Shown in pieces: positions 12,238 through 23,360 of a stretch of DNA of 64,000 nucleotides. The notes beneath the pieces were generated by a model. The model was not told the DNA's origin, did no database searches, and saw nothing but the letters and a program-made list of their open reading frames with translations. The position numbers were made by a program, and so were the translations under genes. The stretch is from Serratia sp. AKBS12 (lineage in GTDB: Bacteria > Pseudomonadota > Gammaproteobacteria > Enterobacterales > Enterobacteriaceae). The stretch spans positions 537,730 through 601,729 of the forward strand of contig NZ_JANUSB010000002.1 of the NCBI RefSeq assembly GCF_024793895.1. The letters run 5' to 3'. Position 1 is the first letter of the stretch, and each line of letters starts with the position of its first letter.

Positions 12238-14049
12238 TTACGCCTGCGGAATGGTCAAAGTCCGATCCAGCGGCGCAACGTCCGATTTCAGTTTATTGGC
12301 GCTTTTTAATTCACTGACGCTCACGCCATAACGGCTTGCAATCGATGACAGCGTATCACCGCGCACCACTTTATATCTGGCCGGTTTCTTGCTGACCGGT
12401 TTCGCCTTGGCGACGCTCCGGCTCTGACTGCCAGCGGTGCTGCCCGCCGGCACTTTCAGGCGCTGGCCAACCCAAACGCCGTCTTTCTTCAGATGGTTCA
12501 GGTCACGCAGCGCCGCCATGCTGATGCCGTAGCGACCCGCGATGCCGGAGAGCGTTTCCGCCCGTTTCACCACGTGGATCTGGGTCTTACCCCGATAACT
12601 GCTGTTGCCAGCGGAGCGGGTAGTCACCGGCTCCGGCTGGCTGACGTCTGGTGTAGATTCGTTAACCGCCGCTGCGACGTCCAGCGGTCGGTTTTCCACC
12701 TTTGGGTCGGCTTGTAGCGGATGCGACAGGAAATAGCTGCGCAGGCCGCGATGGATCGCCTTGGCTATTTTCTCCTGATACGCGCTACTGCCCAGCAGTC
12801 GCTCCTCCGAAGGGTTACTGATAAAGCCGGTTTCCACCAGCAGGGACGGAATGTCCGGTGAACGCAGCACGCCAAGGCTGGCAGGCTGCGGACGGCTCTT
12901 GTGCAATACGCCGATGGTTTGCATTTCACTCAGTACCTTGGTCGCTACGTCATAGCCGACGCGCTGTGAATGACCGAACTGCAGATCCAGTACTGCCTGG
13001 CTGAGATAAGGGTCCGCCTGGCTATTGGCCAGCAGATCGCCCGCGCCACCCAGCAGCTCGGATTGCTTTTCATGCTGTTCCAGCCAGTTGGCCATTTCGC
13101 TGTTGGCGCGGCGGTTGTTCAATACCCATACCGATGCACCGGTGGCACTGCGGTTTGGCGCAGAGTCGGCGTGAATCGATACCAATACGTTAGCACCGTG
13201 CTTGCGCGCCACGTCCGAACGGCCCATGACCGAAATAAAATAGTCGCCGTTGCGCGTCAGCACCGGCTTGAACATCGGGTCATCGTCCAGCAGCGCCTGC
13301 AAGCGGCGCGCGACGGCGATAGTAACGTTCTTTTCACGCAGACCGTTCGACCCGATGGCACCGGGATCCTGCCCGCCGTGGCCAGCGTCAATCGCTACCA
13401 CCACGCGGTTGCCGGAGCCGGCTGACACCCGGCTGCTGCGCGGCGTATCCGCCGTTGCCGTACCAGCCACCACCGCCGGCTTGTTCTTGAACGGGTTGGA
13501 CGCCGAAGAGCTGGTGGGCGCACGACGTACCGGTTCGGCCGGCTCCTCGATCAGCACCGGTTGGCGAACCGCCGGCTTGCTGACAATCGGCTTGCTGACC
13601 GTCGGTGCCGGAGCCTGGCGAGTGGTGGTGGACCCACCGCCTTCCGCTGCGATGGTAAACACCACGGTATACAGGTTACCGTTTTGCCGCGTTACCGCCC
13701 GCGTTTTGGCCCGCCGGGTCAGATCGAACACCAATCGCACGCTTTGCGCATCTTTCGGCGTGCTGGAACGAATGCTCTTCACCAGGTTTTGACCGCTAAA
13801 GTTCAACGGCAGGCCGTTGACCTTGCCGCTCTGGTTGACGTCCAGCACTACGCGCTCAGGCCCGTGCAGCGGGAAGAACGCATATGCCGGCGGGCCGTTG
13901 AAGCTCACCGAAACGGTGGCCTCACGCTGCGCATTGGTCACCTTGATGTCCGCCAACGACGAGGCTGCCGCCAGCGCATTGCCGGCGCCAAGCAGACCCA
14001 GACTCGCCAGCAACGTCACCAGCAGGATTCTTTTTAATCCATACATCAT
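12238..14049 (-). CDS. amiB: N-acetylmuramoyl-L-alanine amidase AmiB
   Basis: AmiB is a periplasmic zinc amidase that splits septal peptidoglycan during daughter cell separation and is activated by EnvC. From the ATG at 14049 (MMYGLKR, as in E. coli) the product is 603 residues. It has a signal peptide ending near NALA, an N-terminal AMIN domain, an Amidase_3 domain with [19 protein letters not shown] and a conserved Glu in LLVETGF, then two LysM repeats at the C-terminus. It is longer than E. coli AmiB (about 445) because of the Pro/Ser-rich linker and the extra LysM. A frame extending to 14130 lies inside tsaE and is rejected. Confidence 0.94.
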   Translation of the reverse strand: MMYGLKRILLVTLLASLGLLGAGNALAAASSLADIKVTNAQREATVSVSFNGPPAYAFFPLHGPERVVLDVNQSGKVNGLPLNFSGQNLVKSIRSSTPKDAQSVRLVFDLTRRAKTRAVTRQNGNLYTVVFTIAAEGGGSTTTRQAPAPTVSKPIVSKPAVRQPVLIEEPAEPVRRAPTSSSASNPFKNKPAVVAGTATADTPRSSRVSAGSGNRVVVAIDAGHGGQDPGAIGSNGLREKNVTIAVARRLQALLDDDPMFKPVLTRNGDYFISVMGRSDVARKHGANVLVSIHADSAPNRSATGASVWVLNNRRANSEMANWLEQHEKQSELLGGAGDLLANSQADPYLSQAVLDLQFGHSQRVGYDVATKVLSEMQTIGVLHKSRPQPASLGVLRSPDIPSLLVETGFISNPSEERLLGSSAYQEKIAKAIHRGLRSYFLSHPLQADPKVENRPLDVAAAVNESTPDVSQPEPVTTRSAGNSSYRGKTQIHVVKRAETLSGIAGRYGISMAALRDLNHLKKDGVWVGQRLKVPAGSTAGSQSRSVAKAKPVSKKPARYKVVRGDTLSSIASRYGVSVSELKSANKLKSDVAPLDRTLTIPQA

Positions 14050-14056
14050 GTTGGCG

Positions 14057-14527
14057 TCATCCCTGTTGCCCGTGGATTCGGTCGATGAGTTGGTGACCAT
14101 GGGGGGAAAGCGGCACAATGCGCGCTTCACGGCCCCGATCGTGATAGCTCAGGTGCAGTGCCAGATCCGGCTCCGGCAATACGCCGGTGCCCTGCTGCGG
14201 CCATTCCACCAGGCAGATGGCATCCTGCGCAAAATAATCGCGGATGCCCATAAATTCGAGTTCTTCCGGGTCGGCCAGGCGATACAGGTCGAAGTGATAC
14301 ACCGCCAGCGGTTGCAGCGCGTAAGGCTCAACCAGCGTATAGGTCGGGCTTTTAACGTTGCCCTGGTGGCCCAATGCCTGCAAAAAACCGCGGCTGAAGG
14401 TGGTTTTCCCCGCCCCCAGATCGCCATAAAGGTAAATGACGCTGGCGCGATCGCACGCCTTCGCCAACGCGGCACCCAATGCAACAGTCGCTGCCTCATC
14501 CGGCAGAGGTAATACGAGTTCTTTCAT
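14057..14527 (-). CDS. tsaE: tRNA threonylcarbamoyladenosine ATPase TsaE
   Basis: TsaE is the ATPase that works with TsaB and TsaD to make the t6A37 modification. The product from the ATG at 14527 is 156 residues (E. coli 153), with Walker [14 protein letters not shown] near residues 36-48 and a conserved VEW segment near 108. It is flanked by nnr (13 bp upstream) and amiB (7 bp downstream), the usual enterobacterial order. Confidence 0.95.
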   Translation of the reverse strand: MKELVLPLPDEAATVALGAALAKACDRASVIYLYGDLGAGKTTFSRGFLQALGHQGNVKSPTYTLVEPYALQPLAVYHFDLYRLADPEELEFMGIRDYFAQDAICLVEWPQQGTGVLPEPDLALHLSYHDRGREARIVPLSPHGHQLIDRIHGQQG

Positions 14528-14540
14528 TCGATGATATCTA

Positions 14541-16052
14541 TTATGCCAACTGAGGATTAACGTAATGAGGGATTTCGGGCAACAGATCGGTTGCCAGCAA
14601 TCCTCTTGTTCCTTGTCTGTCTGCCACTTTATCGGCGGCGGCGCCGTGTACCACACAACCTGCGCAGGCGGCATCATACAGCGAGAGCTTTTGCGCCAGC
14701 AAACCGCCGATAATGCCGGCAAGCACATCTCCCATACCGCCGGACGCCATACCGGCATTACCGACGTCGGCAATCGCCATTTCGCCATGTTCGGCAGCAA
14801 TCACCGTACCCGCGCCTTTCAAGACCACCACGCCGCCATAGTTTTCCACCAGACGTCGAGCGGAAAGTAAGCGATCACTTTCAATTTCTAGCGTACGGCA
14901 ACCCAACAGCCGCGCCGCTTCGCCGGGATGTGGCGTTATCACGCGATTCTGACGCTTCTCGGGATTTATTGCCAGCAGGTTAAGTGCATCGGCGTCCCAT
15001 AACGCGGGTTTATCACTACGCTGAAGGATTTTCAGCGCATTCTTACCCCATTCGCCCTGACCCAAACCGGGGCCGACTACCAGAACATCGGCCCATTCCA
15101 GCCCCTGTTGCAGGCTATCGTCAGTCAAGCGCTGAGCCATCAGCTCTGGACGTGCGGCGAGCAATGGCGCCAGGTGATCTATGTGAGTAAGCACTCGCAC
15201 TAATCCGGCACCGCTGCGCAGCGCGGCTTCGGCCGCCATGCGTATCGCACCGCCAAAACCGAGATCGCCGCCGACCACCAGCAGGCGGCCATGTTCTCCC
15301 TTGTGCGAACATGGCCGGCGTGGTGGCAACCAGCCCGACAGGTTCGACGCCGACAAACGCTGAATCGGCACAGGTTGCTGTGCCAGCCAGTCAGATAATC
15401 CTAGCGTAGTCTGATGAAGTTGCCCGACCCAATCACGCGCCTGCCCGGTTAACAGCCCCGGCTTCAGGGCGATAAACGTCAGGGTATGGGCGGCGCGTAT
15501 CACCGCCCCCGGCGCCGCGCCACTCTGCGCCAGCAAACCGGACGGGATGTCCAGTGCAACGATCGGCAGGCCGGTGCGGTTGGCGGCTTCAATCAGCGCA
15601 TCCACCGGCGCACGCGGCGCGCTACCCAGCCCGGTCCCCAGCAGACCATCGATAATCAGATCAATATCGTTTGGCCAGCGGCTGTCAGCCGGTTGAATTT
15701 CCCCACCGCCGTCGATCCAGGCCTGCCGCGCCTGCGTGGCCTCCGGCGGCAGCGGTCGAGCCCCTTGGCAGGCAATCAGCGTCACCCTGATACCGGCGGC
15801 AGCGGCCAGCCCCGCCACCACATAACCATCACCGCCGTTATTACCATGGCCGCACAGTACCAGCCAGTGACGGCTGGTCGGATAGCGGTCTCGCGCCAGC
15901 TGGTACGCCGCAGCGCCGGCGCGCTGCATTAATGCATACAGAGACAGGCCGAGCGAAGCGGCGGCGGCCGGTTCGGCCTGGCGGATCCAGTCCGCAGACC
16001 AGACAGAGTGTGGTAAACTGGCGCAGTATTGTTTCTCACTATGGCTCGTCAT
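14541..16052 (-). CDS. nnr: Bifunctional NAD(P)HX epimerase / dehydratase
   Basis: This enzyme repairs hydrated NADH and NADPH. The N-terminal YjeF domain epimerizes the R form and the C-terminal kinase-like domain dehydrates the S form using ADP. The 503-residue product shows [13 protein letters not shown] near 70-82 in the epimerase half and [15 protein letters not shown] near 430 in the dehydratase half. I chose the ATG at 16052; a TTG at 16073 would add seven residues. The start codon overlaps that of queG on the opposite strand by two bases, so each gene's leader lies in the other's coding sequence. Confidence 0.92.
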   Translation of the reverse strand: MTSHSEKQYCASLPHSVWSADWIRQAEPAAAASLGLSLYALMQRAGAAAYQLARDRYPTSRHWLVLCGHGNNGGDGYVVAGLAAAAGIRVTLIACQGARPLPPEATQARQAWIDGGGEIQPADSRWPNDIDLIIDGLLGTGLGSAPRAPVDALIEAANRTGLPIVALDIPSGLLAQSGAAPGAVIRAAHTLTFIALKPGLLTGQARDWVGQLHQTTLGLSDWLAQQPVPIQRLSASNLSGWLPPRRPCSHKGEHGRLLVVGGDLGFGGAIRMAAEAALRSGAGLVRVLTHIDHLAPLLAARPELMAQRLTDDSLQQGLEWADVLVVGPGLGQGEWGKNALKILQRSDKPALWDADALNLLAINPEKRQNRVITPHPGEAARLLGCRTLEIESDRLLSARRLVENYGGVVVLKGAGTVIAAEHGEMAIADVGNAGMASGGMGDVLAGIIGGLLAQKLSLYDAACAGCVVHGAAADKVADRQGTRGLLATDLLPEIPHYVNPQLA

Positions 16053-16911
16053 GACACACCCTCTCGATCTCAATCAACTCGCCCAACATATCAAGCAATG
16101 GGGGCAATCGCTAGGATTCCAGCAGGTTGGCATCTGCGATACCGATCTGAGCATGGAAGAGCCAAGATTGCAGGCGTGGCTGGACAAACAGTATCACGGC
16201 GAAATGGAATGGATGGCACGCCACGGCATGTTGCGTGCACGACCGCATGAGCTGTTGCCCGGCACGCTGCGCGTTATCAGCGTGCGTATGAATTACCTGC
16301 CGGCCAAAGCGGCCTTTGCCAGTACCTTGAACAATCCGCAACTGGGGTACGTCAGTCGTTATGCGCTAGGCCGCGACTATCACAAACTGCTGCGCCAGCG
16401 GTTGAAAAAACTCGGCGAACAGATCCAGGACTACTGCGGTGAACTGAATTTCCGGCCGTTTGTCGATTCCGCGCCGGTGATGGAGCGCGCCCTGGCGTCG
16501 AAAGCCGGTATCGGCTGGGTTGGCAAGCACTCACTTATTCTTAACCGCGAAGCCGGTTCCTGGTTCTTTCTTGGCGAGTTGCTGATCGATTTGCCGCTGC
16601 CGGTGGACCAACCGCAGGAAGAGCAGTGCGGCCGCTGCGTCGCCTGTATTACCACCTGCCCAACCGGTGCGATTGTCGCGCCCTATACCGTTGACGCGCG
16701 GCGCTGCATTTCGTATCTAACCATCGAACTGGAAGGCGCGATACCGGAGGAATTCAGGCCGCTGTTAGGCAACCGTATCTACGGCTGCGACGACTGTCAG
16801 CTTATCTGCCCGTGGAACCGTTTCTCCCAGCTAACCGACGAGAATGACTTTAGCCCACGCGCTGCGTTGCATGCGCCGCAGTTGATTGATCTGTTTGGCT
16901 GGTATCGATAG
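16051..16911 (+). pseudogene. queG: Epoxyqueuosine reductase QueG, C-terminally truncated
   Basis: QueG is the cobalamin- and Fe-S-dependent enzyme that finishes queuosine in tRNA. The frame matches E. coli QueG from [18 protein letters not shown] through both ferredoxin-type clusters, CGRCVACITTCP and CDDCQLICPW, up to HAPQLIDLFGW. It then stops after two unrelated residues at 286, where E. coli continues for about 90 more. All eight cluster cysteines are kept, but the C-terminal helical domain, thought to contact tRNA, is missing. Downstream sequence does not encode the lost part in any frame I checked by eye. It may be inactive or partly active; I list it as a truncated gene. Confidence 0.7.
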
Positions 16912-16949
16912 CCGAACTTTTTCAAATTCTTCATCGGTACGGGGTGCGC

Positions 16950-16977
16950 ATTATACGAGAAATCCTTTTTGCCGCAA
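16950..16977 (-). promoter_or_regulatory. Orphan stable-RNA-type promoter facing queG 3' end
   Basis: On the minus strand a perfect -10 TATAAT (16950-16955) is followed by the GC-rich discriminator GCGCACCCC, with a TTGCGG -35-like box 16 bp upstream. This style is typical of tRNA and rRNA promoters, but only the antisense of queG lies downstream. In E. coli the glyVXY tRNA genes occupy this position and orientation between orn and queG. Confidence 0.5.
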
Positions 16978-16983
16978 GCCCCT

Positions 16984-17007
16984 AAAAGCAAAAAAACGCT
17001 TTTTTTG
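16984..17007 (+). terminator. Possible weak terminator after queG
   Basis: AAAAGC pairs with GCTTTT across an A-rich loop and is followed by a run of Ts. The stem is short and AT-rich, so efficiency is doubtful. Confidence 0.35.
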
Positions 17008-17112
17008 TTTGATTGCCGATTAATGCGCCAAGGTGGCGAAATAAACGACGACCGGCGTTCATTTGGCGTTCAACCACGGGTAAAACGGCCGATATCGGCC
17101 GCAATCTCTGAG

Positions 17113-17658
17113 TTAAAGCTGAATAAAGTGCTCGCGATAGTAGGCCAGTTCGGCCACCGATTCGCGAATATCATCCAGCGCCTGATGCGTACCCTGTTTT
17201 TTAAAACCGACCAGTATTTCCGGTTTCCAGCGGCGCGCCAGTTCCTTCAGGGTGCTGACATCCAGATAGCGGTAATGGAAGTAGGCTTCCAGCTGCGGCA
17301 TGTAGCGGAACAGGAAACGCCGATCCTGTCCTACGCTGTTACCGCAGATCGGTGATTTACCGGCAGGCACCCACTGTTGCAGGAAGGTAATGGTAGCCAG
17401 TTCGGCAGCCTGATCATCGTACGGACTGTCTTTAACCCGCTGCACCAGCCCACTGCCGGTATGGGTGCGCACGTTCCAGTCGTCCATCAGCGCCAACTGC
17501 TCATCCGACTGATGCACCGCGATCACCGGCCCTTCTGCCAGGATGTTCAGGTTGGCGTCGGTCACCAACGTGGCGATTTCGATAATGCGATCGCGTTCGG
17601 GATCCAGACCGGTCATTTCCAGATCGATCCAAATCAGATTGTTTTCGTTTCCTGTCAT
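17113..17658 (-). CDS. orn: Oligoribonuclease
   Basis: Orn is an essential 3'-5' exonuclease that clears di- to pentanucleotide RNA, including pGpG from c-di-GMP turnover. The 181-residue product has the DEDDh signature: D and E in [11 protein letters not shown] near residues 11-21, the HQALDDI segment near 158-164 and a final Asp. The length matches E. coli. It is divergent from rsgA across a 242-bp gap. Confidence 0.97.
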   Translation of the reverse strand: MTGNENNLIWIDLEMTGLDPERDRIIEIATLVTDANLNILAEGPVIAVHQSDEQLALMDDWNVRTHTGSGLVQRVKDSPYDDQAAELATITFLQQWVPAGKSPICGNSVGQDRRFLFRYMPQLEAYFHYRYLDVSTLKELARRWKPEILVGFKKQGTHQALDDIRESVAELAYYREHFIQL

Positions 17659-17900
17659 GTGATGTCCTGCTTATCAGTCCTGGCGGCGACCGCCGTCGCC
17701 CACCGATTGCCGTAGTACGGTCAACAACGGTTATTTAATATAAAATAGCGTGTATCATAGTCTTTTTGGTCGTAACGAGCGATATACTCGTCGTATCTAT
17801 CCCCCGCAGCGGCGTTGGCTCTCCTGTTTGCCCAGGTGCCACGGGTTTGTCGCCTTGCCGCCGCGTGAATGATGCCGAGTATCCCGCCGAGAGAGGTGCA

Positions 17901-18950
17901 GTGAGCAAGAACAAACTGTCGAAAGGTCAGCAACGCCGCGTGCAGGCGAACCATCAGCGTCGCCTGAAGCGCACTGATAACAAACCGGAACTGGACGATT
18001 CCCAACTGGGCGAGCCGCAAGACGGGATCGTAATCAGCCGCTTTGGCATGCACGCCGATGTTGAAGCGGCAGATGGTAGTCAGCATCGCTGCAACATCCG
18101 CCGCACGCTGCGTTCGCTGGTCACCGGCGATCGCGTGGTGTGGCGTCCGGGACTGGGCAGCCATGAAGGGGTAAAAGGCATCGTTGAGGCGGTTCACGAA
18201 CGAACCTCGGTGCTCACCCGCCCGGATCTTTACGACGGCGTCAAGCCGATCGCGGCCAATATCGATCAGATCGTCATCGTTTCGGCGATCTTGCCCGAAC
18301 TGTCGCTGAACATTATCGATCGCTATCTGGTGGCCTGTGAAACGCTGGAGGTTGAACCGCTGATCGTACTGAACAAGATCGATCTGCTGGATGCCGAAGC
18401 CCGTAAGCTGGTCGACGGCATGATGAACATCTATCGCAACATCGGTTATGCCGTGCTGGAAGTCTCCAGCCGTACCCGTGAGGGCATGGACGCGTTTGAA
18501 AAAGCCCTTGCCGGGCGCATCAGCATCTTTGCCGGCCAGTCCGGTGTCGGCAAATCCAGCCTGCTAAATGCCCTGCTGCCACCGTCCAAACAGCAAATTC
18601 TGGTAAACGAGGTTTCCGATGTCTCCGGCCTCGGGCAACATACCACCACGGCAGCGCGTCTGTATCACTTCCAGCATGGCGGTGATGTGATTGATTCGCC
18701 GGGGGTGCGTGAATTTGGCCTGTGGCATTTGGAGCCGGAACAAATTACCCGTGGTTTTGTCGAATTCCGTGACTATCTGGGCAGTTGCAAGTTCCGCGAT
18801 TGCACCCATGACAACGATCCCGGCTGTGCCATTCGCGCGGCGGTCGAGCGTGGCGATATCGCGGAAGAACGTTTCGACAACTACCACCGCATCCTGGAAA
18901 GCATGGCGCAGGTCAAGGTTCGCAAGAACTTCCCCGACGCCAACGGCTAA
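17901..18950 (+). CDS. rsgA: Small ribosomal subunit GTPase RsgA
   Basis: RsgA is a circularly permuted GTPase that checks late maturation of the 30S subunit. The 349-residue product begins at GTG 17901 (preceded by GAGAGG) and reads [15 protein letters not shown], as in E. coli. It has an OB fold, NKIDL (G4) before [10 protein letters not shown] (G1) and [10 protein letters not shown] (G3), and a C-terminal zinc knuckle with [14 protein letters not shown]. Upstream in-frame codons to 17766 are not conserved. Confidence 0.96.
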   Translation: MSKNKLSKGQQRRVQANHQRRLKRTDNKPELDDSQLGEPQDGIVISRFGMHADVEAADGSQHRCNIRRTLRSLVTGDRVVWRPGLGSHEGVKGIVEAVHERTSVLTRPDLYDGVKPIAANIDQIVIVSAILPELSLNIIDRYLVACETLEVEPLIVLNKIDLLDAEARKLVDGMMNIYRNIGYAVLEVSSRTREGMDAFEKALAGRISIFAGQSGVGKSSLLNALLPPSKQQILVNEVSDVSGLGQHTTTAARLYHFQHGGDVIDSPGVREFGLWHLEPEQITRGFVEFRDYLGSCKFRDCTHDNDPGCAIRAAVERGDIAEERFDNYHRILESMAQVKVRKNFPDANG

Positions 18951-19024
18951 GTCTATCGGGCGAGCGTTGACAGCGGCCAAACCGCCGCTACAATGCGCGC
19001 CCTTTACCCTTTCAAGAGGTTAAC

Positions 19025-19921
19025 GTGCTGGATAGCATTAAAATTACATTGCAGTACTGGCTGCCAAAGCTGGCGCTAACGCGTCTTGCCGGCTGGGGCG
19101 CCGATAAAAAGGCCGGTTGGCTGACTCAACTGGTGGTAAAGGCATTTGCCCGCTTTTATCGCGTCGACATGCAGGAAGCGCAAAACCCGGATCTGGCTTC
19201 CTACCCGACATTCAACGACTTCTTTGTGCGCCCGCTGCGCGACGGCGCGCGTCCGATCGTCAGCGATGCCAACGTGTTGGCGCTGCCTGCCGATGGCGCG
19301 ATAAGCCAGCTCGGCCCAATCCGCGACGATCAGATTTTCCAGGCCAAGGGCCACAACTACAGCCTGGAAGCGCTGCTGGCCGGCAATTATCTGCTGGCAG
19401 AACCATTCCGCAACGGGCTGTTTGCCACCATTTATCTGGCGCCGCGCGACTATCACCGCGTCCATATGCCGTGTGACGGCGTGCTGCGCGAAATGATCTA
19501 CGTGCCTGGCGATCTATTTTCGGTCAATCCGCTGACCGCCGCCAACGTGCCAAACCTGTTTGCCCGTAACGAACGCGTCATCTGCGTATTTGATACTGCC
19601 TTTGGACCAATGGTGCAGATTCTGGTCGGCGCAACCATCGTCGGCAGTATCGAAACCGTATGGGCCGGCACCGTCACGCCACCGCGCGAAGGCATCATCA
19701 AACGCTGGACCTACCCGGCAGAAGGCATGGAAGGCGCCATTCAACTGCTCAAAGGCGAAGAAATGGGTCGCTTCAAACTCGGTTCAACGGTCATCAACCT
19801 GTTTACGCCAGGCAGCGTGCACTTCGAGCCGCGCCTGAACAACGGCACCGTCACCCGCATGGGCGAAGCGTTTGCCGAAGCGTCTGCGGCAGCTGCAACC
19901 GCAACCCCCCCACAGACCTAA
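19025..19921 (+). CDS. psd: Phosphatidylserine decarboxylase proenzyme
   Basis: Psd makes phosphatidylethanolamine at the inner membrane using a pyruvoyl group formed by self-cleavage. The LGST motif is at 252-255, so the cleavage serine is 254; Asp90 and His147 of the self-cleavage triad are present at the E. coli positions. The product is 298 residues, about 24 shorter than E. coli because of a shorter acidic tail. The start is GTG with AAGAGG upstream. mscM begins 14 bp after it, as in E. coli. Confidence 0.96.
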   Translation: MLDSIKITLQYWLPKLALTRLAGWGADKKAGWLTQLVVKAFARFYRVDMQEAQNPDLASYPTFNDFFVRPLRDGARPIVSDANVLALPADGAISQLGPIRDDQIFQAKGHNYSLEALLAGNYLLAEPFRNGLFATIYLAPRDYHRVHMPCDGVLREMIYVPGDLFSVNPLTAANVPNLFARNERVICVFDTAFGPMVQILVGATIVGSIETVWAGTVTPPREGIIKRWTYPAEGMEGAIQLLKGEEMGRFKLGSTVINLFTPGSVHFEPRLNNGTVTRMGEAFAEASAAAATATPPQT

Positions 19922-19934
19922 AGGAACTGCTGCT

Positions 19935-22900
19935 GTGCGCCTGATTATTACCACGTTGTTGCTCGGTTGTTTATTGACTCAGCCAGCGCTGGCTGCGCCG
20001 CTGCCCGATGAGTCACAGCTCCAACAAGAGCTGAAGCAGGCCGAAGGCAATAAAAATGCGCCTAATCAGGCGGAAACGGTGGAGGCGCTGCAAAGCGCCA
20101 TCAACCGGCTGGCCGAACGCAAGGAGTCCATCACGCGTTCGGAGCAGTATCAGAAGGTGATCGACGAATTTCCCCGGATGACGCAGGAACTGCGTCGTCA
20201 ACTGACGATTGAAGATGCCAAAATCCTGCCCAATGGCGACAACCTGCCCGCCAGCGATCTGGAACAGCAAATCCTGCAAACCAGCAGCCAGTTGCTGGAA
20301 CAGGCGCGTTTGCTGCAACAGGAGCAGGATCGCACGCGAGAAATCAGCGATTCCCTTGGCCAACTGCCACAGCAGCAAGCCGAAGCCCGCCGTGCATTAA
20401 CCGAAACGCAACGGCGTCTGCAAGCTCAGCCGGCCAACCCGACTACGCCGAACGCACTGGCACAGCTGTCGCTGTTGCAGGCGGAGGCCGCGGCGCGCAA
20501 AGCCAAGGTTGACGAACTGGAACTGGCGCAGCTCTCCGCCAACAACCGCCAGGAGCTGGCGCGTATGCGCGCCGAGGTGCATAAAAAACGCCACGAAAAG
20601 CTGGATGTCCAGTTGCAGGCTCTGCGTAATAATCTCAATAGCCAACGTCAGCGCGAGGCCGAACTGGCGCTCGAAAAAACCGAACTGCTGGCCGAGCAGA
20701 GCGGCGAACTGCCAAAAAGCATTAGTCAGCAGTTGCAAATCAACCGAGAGCTGTCCACCGCGCTGAACAATCAGGCTCAGCGTATGGATTTGATTTCATC
20801 GCAGCAGCGCCAGGCCGCGTCGCAGACCTTACAGGTACGTCAGGCGCTCAGCACCATCATCGAACAGGCCCAATGGCTGGGATCGTCGTCGGTTCTGGGT
20901 GAAACCCTGCGTGCTCAGGTTGCAACGCTACCAGAAATGCCGAAACCGCAGCAGTTGGACAGTGACATGGCGCAACTGCGGGTACAGCGGCTGCAGTTCG
21001 AAAGCCAGTTGGAAAAACTGCCGCAACGTGCGCAGAGCATCAAACAGGACGACGGTTCCGATCTGACGCCGGCGCAACAACGCATTATCGACGCGCAGAT
21101 CCGCACCCAGCATGAGCTGCTCAACTCGCTGCTGTCCGGCTGCGATACGCAAATTCTTGAACTGACCAAACTGAAGGTAGCCAACACCCAGTTGGTGGAT
21201 GCGCTAAATGAAATCAAGGACGCCACCCACCGCTATCTGTTCTGGGTGCCGGACGTCAGCCCGATCAGCCTGTCCTACCCGCTCAACGTCGCACATGACC
21301 TGACCAGACTGCTGTCGCTCGATACCCTGGCTCAGTTGAGCGGGGCAATCATGATGATGGTCACCAGTCGCAGCACGCTGATCCCGATCTTCGGGGCCCT
21401 GCTGCTGGTGATTTTCAGCATCAGTTCGCGCAAGCATTACCACGCTTTTCTGGCCCGCTCGAGCAGTAAGGTCGGCAAGGTCACCCAGGATCAGTTCTAT
21501 CTGACGCTGCGCACCGTATTCTGGTCGATTCTGGTGGCCTTGCCGCTGCCGGTATTGTGGGCCGCGCTGGGGTATGGCCTGCAAAATGCCTGGCCTTATC
21601 CGGTGGCGGTAGCGATCGGTGACGGCGTTACTGCCACGCTGCCGATCCTGTGGGTGTGCATGATCAGCGCCGCCTTCGCCCATCCGCAGGGGCTGTTTAT
21701 CGTTCACTTCCGCTGGCCGGTGCAGCAGGTTTCACGCGCCATGCGTTACTACAAAATGTCGATCTGGCTGATTGTGCCACTGATCATGGCGCTGATTACC
21801 TTCGATAACCTGAACGATCGCGAGTTTTCCAATACGCTGGGGCGCCTGTGCTTTATTTTGCTGTGCGTAGCGCTCAGCCTGGTGACCAACAGCCTGAAGC
21901 GAGCCGGTATTCCGCTATATCTGGACAAGAAGGGCTCCGGCGAGAACATGCTTAACACCGCGCTGTGGGGGCTGCTGCTGTCGGCACCGCTACTGGCGGC
22001 CCTGGCGTCGACCATCGGCTACCTGACCACTGCGCAGGCGCTGTTGGCGCGCCTGGAAACCTCGGTCGCCATCTGGTTCTTCCTGTTGGTGGTATACCAC
22101 ATCATCCGCCGCTGGATGCTGATCCAACGCCGTCGAATTGCCTTCGATCGTGCCAAACAACGGCGCGCCGACATCCTGGCCCAGCGCGCACGCGGCGAAG
22201 AAGACGCACCGTACACCACGTTCATCAGCAGCAACGAAGGATCGATGGACGTCGATGAATCCGAGATCGATCTGGACGCGATCAGCGCCCAGTCGCTGCG
22301 GCTGGTACGGTCGATCCTGACGATGATCGCGCTGGTGTCGGTGATCTTCCTGTGGTCGGAGATTCATTCCGCCTTTGCCTTCCTGGAAAACATCACCCTG
22401 TGGGATGTAACGTCCAAGGTGAACGGCGTCGACACCGTACAGCCAATCACCCTCGGCGCGGTACTGATCGCCATTCTGGTGCTGATCGTTACCATGCAGC
22501 TGGTGCGTAACCTGCCTGCGTTACTGGAGTTGGCAGTACTACAGCACCTGGATCTGGCTCCCGGTACCGGTTATGCCATTACTACCATCACCAAGTATCT
22601 GTTGCTGCTGTTTGGCGCAATCCTCAGCTTCGCCTGGATCGGCATCGAATGGTCGAAACTGCAATGGGTCGTCACCGCGCTCAGCGTCGGCTTGGGCTTC
22701 GGCATGCAGGAGATCTTTTCCAACTTTATCTCCGGCCTGATCATTTTGTTTGAAAAACCGATCCGCATTGGCGATACCGTGACGATCCGCAATCTGACCG
22801 GCAGCATCACCAAGATCAATACGCGCGCTACCACCATTTCGGACTGGGATCGCAAAGAGATCATCGTGCCAAACAAGGCATTCATCACCGAACAGTTCAT

Positions 22901-23297
22901 CAACTGGTCGCTGTCCGATTCGGTAACGCGCGTGGTGCTAACCGTGCCTGCGCCGGCGGAAGCCAACAGCGAAGAAGTAACCAAGATCCTGACCGATGCC
23001 TCCGAACGCTGCTCGCTGGTGCTGGATAACCCACCACCGGAAGTGTATCTGGTCGATCTGCAACAAGGTATCCAGATATTCGAGCTGCGTATCTACGCCG
23101 CAGAAATGGGCCATCGCATGCCGCTGCGTCATGAGATCCACCAGCTGATTCTGGCCGGCTATCGCGAACACGGCATTACTCTGCCGTACCCGCCGTTCCA
23201 GGTTCGTACCGAAACGCTGTCCCGTATCAACAACAATGGCCGGGCGGTGTCATCCACTCCGGCACCAAACACCAAACGCGAGTCGGGTGGTTTGTAG
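19935..23297 (+). CDS. mscM: Mini-conductance mechanosensitive channel MscM
   Basis: MscM (YjeP) opens under membrane tension to release solutes during hypo-osmotic shock. The 1,120-residue product starts at GTG 19935 with a signal peptide ending near ALA (about residue 20). A roughly 400-residue Gln/Leu-rich coiled-coil periplasmic domain follows, then about eleven hydrophobic segments (from residue 470 on) and the MscS pore and beta domain near 900-1100, with LGFGMQEIFSNFISG lining the pore. A frame starting at 19872 is inside psd. A strong terminator follows. Confidence 0.95.
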   Translation: MRLIITTLLLGCLLTQPALAAPLPDESQLQQELKQAEGNKNAPNQAETVEALQSAINRLAERKESITRSEQYQKVIDEFPRMTQELRRQLTIEDAKILPNGDNLPASDLEQQILQTSSQLLEQARLLQQEQDRTREISDSLGQLPQQQAEARRALTETQRRLQAQPANPTTPNALAQLSLLQAEAAARKAKVDELELAQLSANNRQELARMRAEVHKKRHEKLDVQLQALRNNLNSQRQREAELALEKTELLAEQSGELPKSISQQLQINRELSTALNNQAQRMDLISSQQRQAASQTLQVRQALSTIIEQAQWLGSSSVLGETLRAQVATLPEMPKPQQLDSDMAQLRVQRLQFESQLEKLPQRAQSIKQDDGSDLTPAQQRIIDAQIRTQHELLNSLLSGCDTQILELTKLKVANTQLVDALNEIKDATHRYLFWVPDVSPISLSYPLNVAHDLTRLLSLDTLAQLSGAIMMMVTSRSTLIPIFGALLLVIFSISSRKHYHAFLARSSSKVGKVTQDQFYLTLRTVFWSILVALPLPVLWAALGYGLQNAWPYPVAVAIGDGVTATLPILWVCMISAAFAHPQGLFIVHFRWPVQQVSRAMRYYKMSIWLIVPLIMALITFDNLNDREFSNTLGRLCFILLCVALSLVTNSLKRAGIPLYLDKKGSGENMLNTALWGLLLSAPLLAALASTIGYLTTAQALLARLETSVAIWFFLLVVYHIIRRWMLIQRRRIAFDRAKQRRADILAQRARGEEDAPYTTFISSNEGSMDVDESEIDLDAISAQSLRLVRSILTMIALVSVIFLWSEIHSAFAFLENITLWDVTSKVNGVDTVQPITLGAVLIAILVLIVTMQLVRNLPALLELAVLQHLDLAPGTGYAITTITKYLLLLFGAILSFAWIGIEWSKLQWVVTALSVGLGFGMQEIFSNFISGLIILFEKPIRIGDTVTIRNLTGSITKINTRATTISDWDRKEIIVPNKAFITEQFINWSLSDSVTRVVLTVPAPAEANSEEVTKILTDASERCSLVLDNPPPEVYLVDLQQGIQIFELRIYAAEMGHRMPLRHEIHQLILAGYREHGITLPYPPFQVRTETLSRINNNGRAVSSTPAPNTKRESGGL

Positions 23298-23305
23298 AGA
23301 GCAGA

Positions 23306-23343
23306 CAAAAAAAGGCCGGCAGTGATTCTGCCGGCCTTTTTTA
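23306..23343. terminator. Bidirectional terminator between mscM and epmA
   Basis: A perfect 12-bp stem, AAAGGCCGGCAG with CTGCCGGCCTTT, has a 5-nt loop (23311-23339). T-runs occur on both strands, so it serves the two convergent genes. Confidence 0.92.
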
Positions 23344-23360
23344 TACCCGATAATGCTTTG

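Noticed and set aside
16912..17112. tRNA-Gly genes between queG and orn
   Set aside because: No cloverleaf or TTCGA T-loop is present; only a tRNA-style promoter remains.
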